Part shown: in pieces, positions 12,678-14,791 of the stretch
Layout: each line of letters opens with the position of its first letter
Position numbering within the stretch: position 1 is the first letter of the stretch
Source of the DNA: an uncultured Eubacteriales bacterium
GTDB lineage: Bacteria > Bacillota > Clostridia > Oscillospirales > Oscillospiraceae
Assembly (NCBI GenBank): GCA_900550615.1
Contig: URSX01000040.1
Coordinates: 1-14,791, forward strand
Direction: 5' to 3'
DNA length: 14,791 nt
Translations under genes and position numbers: made by a program
Notes under the pieces: generated by a model
The model's input: the letters and a program-made list of their open reading frames with translations, nothing else
Databases searched by the model: none
Told to the model about the DNA's origin: nothing

Positions 12678-12812
12678 ATGTTCCGTACCTATCAGCCCAA
12701 GAAGCGCCAGCGCTCCAAGGTGCACGGCTTCCGCAAGAGAATGGCTACTGCCAACGGCCGCAAGGTTCTGGCCCGTCGCCGTGCCAAGGGTCGTGCTCGT
12801 CTGACCCTCTGA
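12678..12812 (+). CDS. rpmH: 50S ribosomal protein L34
   Basis: A 44-residue, very basic protein beginning MFRTYQPKKRQRSKVHGFRK and ending RRAKGRARLTL, which is diagnostic for L34 of the large ribosomal subunit. The start follows TGGAGGTG at normal spacing. It lies divergent from dnaA and first in the rpmH-rnpA-yidD-yidC-khpB group, the classical arrangement on the other side of the origin. Confidence 0.98.
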   Translation: MFRTYQPKKRQRSKVHGFRKRMATANGRKVLARRRAKGRARLTL

Positions 12813-12849
12813 GGTCACGGAAGGTGCATCCGGCATAGCTCATGAAACA

Positions 12850-12880
12850 AGGGACGGTGGAAGGGAAAACTGCCGTCCCT
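12850..12880 (+). terminator. Hairpin between rpmH and rnpA, possible attenuator
   Basis: AGGGACGG (12850-12857) pairs with CCGTCCCT (12873-12880) around a 15-base loop, followed by ATTTGTC. The weak U-tract suggests partial termination or an RNA-processing site, which would leave rnpA less expressed than rpmH. Confidence 0.45.
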
Positions 12881-12935
12881 ATTTGTCTATGCAAATGCCG
12901 ATTGGCAAATGTGCTTGAAAAGCCGAGGAAAGATC

Positions 12936-13283
12936 ATGAAAGCATCCGTAACGGTCAAGGAAAATTACGAGTTTCGCCGCATATACCGCCGGGGGCGCTC
13001 CGCTGTGTCCCCCTATTTGGTGGTATACTGCCTGAAAAACCACTCCGGCGGCAGCCGCCTGGGAGTCACGGTGAGCAAGAAGCTGGGTCACGCGGTGGTG
13101 CGCAACCGGGTGCGCCGCCGGATCCGGGAGGTTTACCGCCTGAACCGGGAGAAAATGCTGCCGGGGTGGGACGTGATCGTGGTGGGCCGGGGCCGCAGTA
13201 TCAGCGGCTCCTTCCAGAAAATGACGGAGGCGTACCTGGGCTGCCTGCGGCAGCTTTCCCTTCTCCGGGAGGACAGGCCGTGA
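12936..13283 (+). CDS. rnpA: Ribonuclease P protein component
   Basis: A basic 115-residue protein that assists the RNase P RNA in trimming tRNA 5' leaders. The N terminus MKASVTVKENYEFRRIYRRG and the signature VVRNRVRRRIREVYR (RNR motif) are typical. GAGGAAAG immediately upstream supports the ATG at 12936. An in-frame ATG at 12909 would add nine non-homologous residues. The stop overlaps the yidD start as GTGA, so the two genes are coupled. Confidence 0.95.
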   Translation: MKASVTVKENYEFRRIYRRGRSAVSPYLVVYCLKNHSGGSRLGVTVSKKLGHAVVRNRVRRRIREVYRLNREKMLPGWDVIVVGRGRSISGSFQKMTEAYLGCLRQLSLLREDRP

Positions 13284-13489
13284 AAAAAGCATGTATGGCC
13301 GCCATCCGATTCTACCAGCGGGAAATATCTCCCCTGTGCCCGCCCCGCTGCCGCTATATCCCCACCTGCTCGGAGTACGCTCTGGAGGCGGTGGAGAAAT
13401 ACGGCGCTGTCAAGGGGACTTTTCTGGCCACCAAGCGCATCCTGCGGTGCAATCCCTTCCACAAGGGCGGGTATGACCCCGTCCCGTAA
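13280..13489 (+). CDS. yidD: Membrane protein insertion efficiency factor YidD
   Basis: A 69-residue protein that helps YidC insert membrane proteins. CMAAIRFYQREISPLCPPRCRY and PTCSEYALEAVEKYG with conserved cysteines are family hallmarks, as is the end RCNPFHKGGYDPVP. It starts at GTG 13280 inside the rnpA stop (GTGA overlap), with GGGAGGA upstream. A longer frame from 12842 is mostly the rnpA region read out of frame and is not used. Confidence 0.95.
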   Translation: MKKACMAAIRFYQREISPLCPPRCRYIPTCSEYALEAVEKYGAVKGTFLATKRILRCNPFHKGGYDPVP

Positions 13490-13527
13490 GCATTGTTTTT
13501 CCCAAGCAATTAACGGAGGAAAAAAAT

Positions 13528-14634
13528 ATGTTCGCACAACTCGGATATTATATCTGTGTGCCTTTTGCCTGGCTGACCCGGGTGTTCTATTCCCTCACCG
13601 GGTCCTACGGCCTGGCGCTGATCCTCTTCACCCTGGTGGTGAAGCTGGTGATCCTGCCCTTCCAGCTGAAGGGTAAGAAGAGCATGCTGCGCATGAGCCG
13701 TATGCAGGGCAAGATCAAGGATATCCAGACCCGCTATGCCAACAACCGGCAGCGTCAGCAGGAGGAAATGGCCAACCTGTATGCCCAGGAGGGCGTGAAC
13801 CCCATGTCCGGCTGCCTGTGGTCCTTCCTGCCCTTCCCCATTCTTATCGCCCTGTACGCCATCATCCGCCAGCCCCTGCGCTACCTGATGGGTCTCAGCA
13901 TGGACACCATCACCGCCATCTCCGACACCGCGGCCAAGCTGGGCTATGCCGCCGCGGAGGGGGGCCAGGCTGCGGCCTATGAGCAGATCTACCTGACAAA
14001 GTTCGTCCACCAGAATTGGGAGAGCTTCAACGGCCAGTTCGACGGACTCATCAACCTGGATTATAACTTCCTGGGCATGGACCTGGCCAGCCAGGGTTCC
14101 ACCCTCTTTAAGCAGATCACTACCGGCGGCTGGCCCGTCATCGGTGTGCTGCTGCTGCCCGTCATTGCCACAGCCCTGCAGTTCCTCATGACCCTTATCA
14201 GCATGAAGTCCAGCGGCAATACCGCCGGCGCCCAGGGCAAGATGATGATGTACCTCATGCCCCTGATGACCCTGTGGATGGGCTACATCCTGCCCGCCGC
14301 TCTGTGCGTGTACTGGATTGCCAACACCGCCTTCTCCGTCATTCAGGAGCAGCTGCTCAATAAGCGGTTCAATGCGATCCTGGACCGGGAGGAGACCGAC
14401 AAGGAAAAGGCCAAGCGCGAGGCCCGGGCCGCCAAGATGATGGCCTCCCGGGAGCGCATGCTGCAGCAGCAAAAGCAGATGGTGAAGGACAAATCCAAGT
14501 CCGGCAATCACAACAAGAAGGGTCAGCCCGCCAAGAAGGCGGAGAAAAAGGCCAGTACCAATGAAAACGGCCGGGTGGGCCAGCGTCCCTATGCCCGCGG
14601 CCGCGCTTACAGTGAACACCACTACGAAAAATAA
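13528..14634 (+). CDS. yidC: Membrane protein insertase YidC (Oxa1 type)
   Basis: This 368-residue insertase places membrane proteins in the cytoplasmic membrane alone or with Sec. It has about five membrane spans. The first conserved core span is LILFTLVVKLVILPF, with Lys39 where Bacillus SpoIIIJ has its essential groove Arg. Next comes a charged cytoplasmic helical hairpin (SMLRMSRMQGKIKDIQTRY), then CLWSFLPFPILIALYAIIR and the later spans, and a strongly basic tail (KKGQPAKKAEKKAS) suited to ribosome contact. There is no lipobox in the N terminus, unlike lipoprotein forms such as SpoIIIJ. GGAGG lies eight to nine bases before the ATG. Confidence 0.95.
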   Translation: MFAQLGYYICVPFAWLTRVFYSLTGSYGLALILFTLVVKLVILPFQLKGKKSMLRMSRMQGKIKDIQTRYANNRQRQQEEMANLYAQEGVNPMSGCLWSFLPFPILIALYAIIRQPLRYLMGLSMDTITAISDTAAKLGYAAAEGGQAAAYEQIYLTKFVHQNWESFNGQFDGLINLDYNFLGMDLASQGSTLFKQITTGGWPVIGVLLLPVIATALQFLMTLISMKSSGNTAGAQGKMMMYLMPLMTLWMGYILPAALCVYWIANTAFSVIQEQLLNKRFNAILDREETDKEKAKREARAAKMMASRERMLQQQKQMVKDKSKSGNHNKKGQPAKKAEKKASTNENGRVGQRPYARGRAYSEHHYEK

Positions 14635-14645
14635 GGAGTTTTGTC

Positions 14646-14791
14646 ATGCGTTATATTGATGTAACAGGCAAGACCGAGGAGGAGGCCGTCCGCAAGGCGC
14701 TGCAGCAGCTGGGTCTGGAACGGGATGACGTATCCCTGGAGATCCTGGAGCGGGCCAAGAGCGGCTTTCTGGGCATCGGCAGCAGCCCTGC
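14646..14791 (+). CDS. khpB: KhpB/Jag RNA-binding protein, 5' part
   Basis: The first 48 residues are visible and run off the right edge. They form the Jag_N domain: KTEEEAVRKALQQLG, then SLEILERAKSGFLGIGS, with its typical end. KH and R3H domains, which bind RNA, should follow outside the window. The ATG at 14646 has AAGGAG upstream and starts 11 bases after the yidC stop, as in the standard rpmH-rnpA-yidD-yidC-khpB order. Confidence 0.9.
   Translation, partial: MRYIDVTGKTEEEAVRKALQQLGLERDDVSLEILERAKSGFLGIGSSP

Noticed and set aside
13510..14622. 370-residue minus-strand frame opposite yidC
   Set aside because: Antisense shadow of an obvious insertase gene.

Overview
The window covers a chromosomal replication origin region of a fairly GC-rich Gram-positive anaerobe. 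It most likely comes from the Clostridia, near the Oscillospiraceae (Flavonifractor/Oscillibacter-like). That placement is an inference from protein character, the leaderless YidC type, the S4-recF-remB gene order and T-box use; no database search was possible. Two outward-pointing blocks flank the origin. On the minus strand, reading leftwards, lie dnaA, dnaN, an S4-domain gene, recF and remB. On the plus strand, reading rightwards, lie rpmH, rnpA, yidD, yidC and the start of khpB (jag). The dnaA-dnaN gap (10514-10758) holds a cluster of DnaA boxes, a run of DnaA-trio-like triplets and an AT-rich stretch. This is the likely site of origin melting.

The core order stops after remB, where gyrB usually follows. 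Instead, 7500-7827 is gene-free and full of palindromes. It faces a complete plus-strand T-box leader (promoter, Stem I, T-box core and terminator, 7133-7490) that has no gene behind it. The T-box reads best as methionine-specific. The T-box promoter stands back to back with the promoter of a three-gene minus-strand operon: xth (exonuclease III), a small ABM-domain monooxygenase, and tatD.

Further left are a sodium-dependent NSS-family transporter (+) with a long leader, a one-domain MGMT-like protein (+), tRNA-Leu(UAG) with a good promoter and terminator (+), a pyridoxal/pyridoxamine kinase (-), a frameshifted XRE-type regulator remnant (+), and the 3' part of ftsH (+). The plus-strand genes left of the origin are transcribed towards it, so they meet the leftward fork head-on.

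Gene-free stretches over 300 bases are 3136-3640, 7067-7827 and 12091-12677. The first and third each carry one copy of a similar multi-hairpin element (3135-3269 and 12253-12381). The second holds the orphan T-box and the palindromic repeats. The best candidates for something undescribed are the T-box without a gene, which faces the replication operon, and the two-copy structured element.
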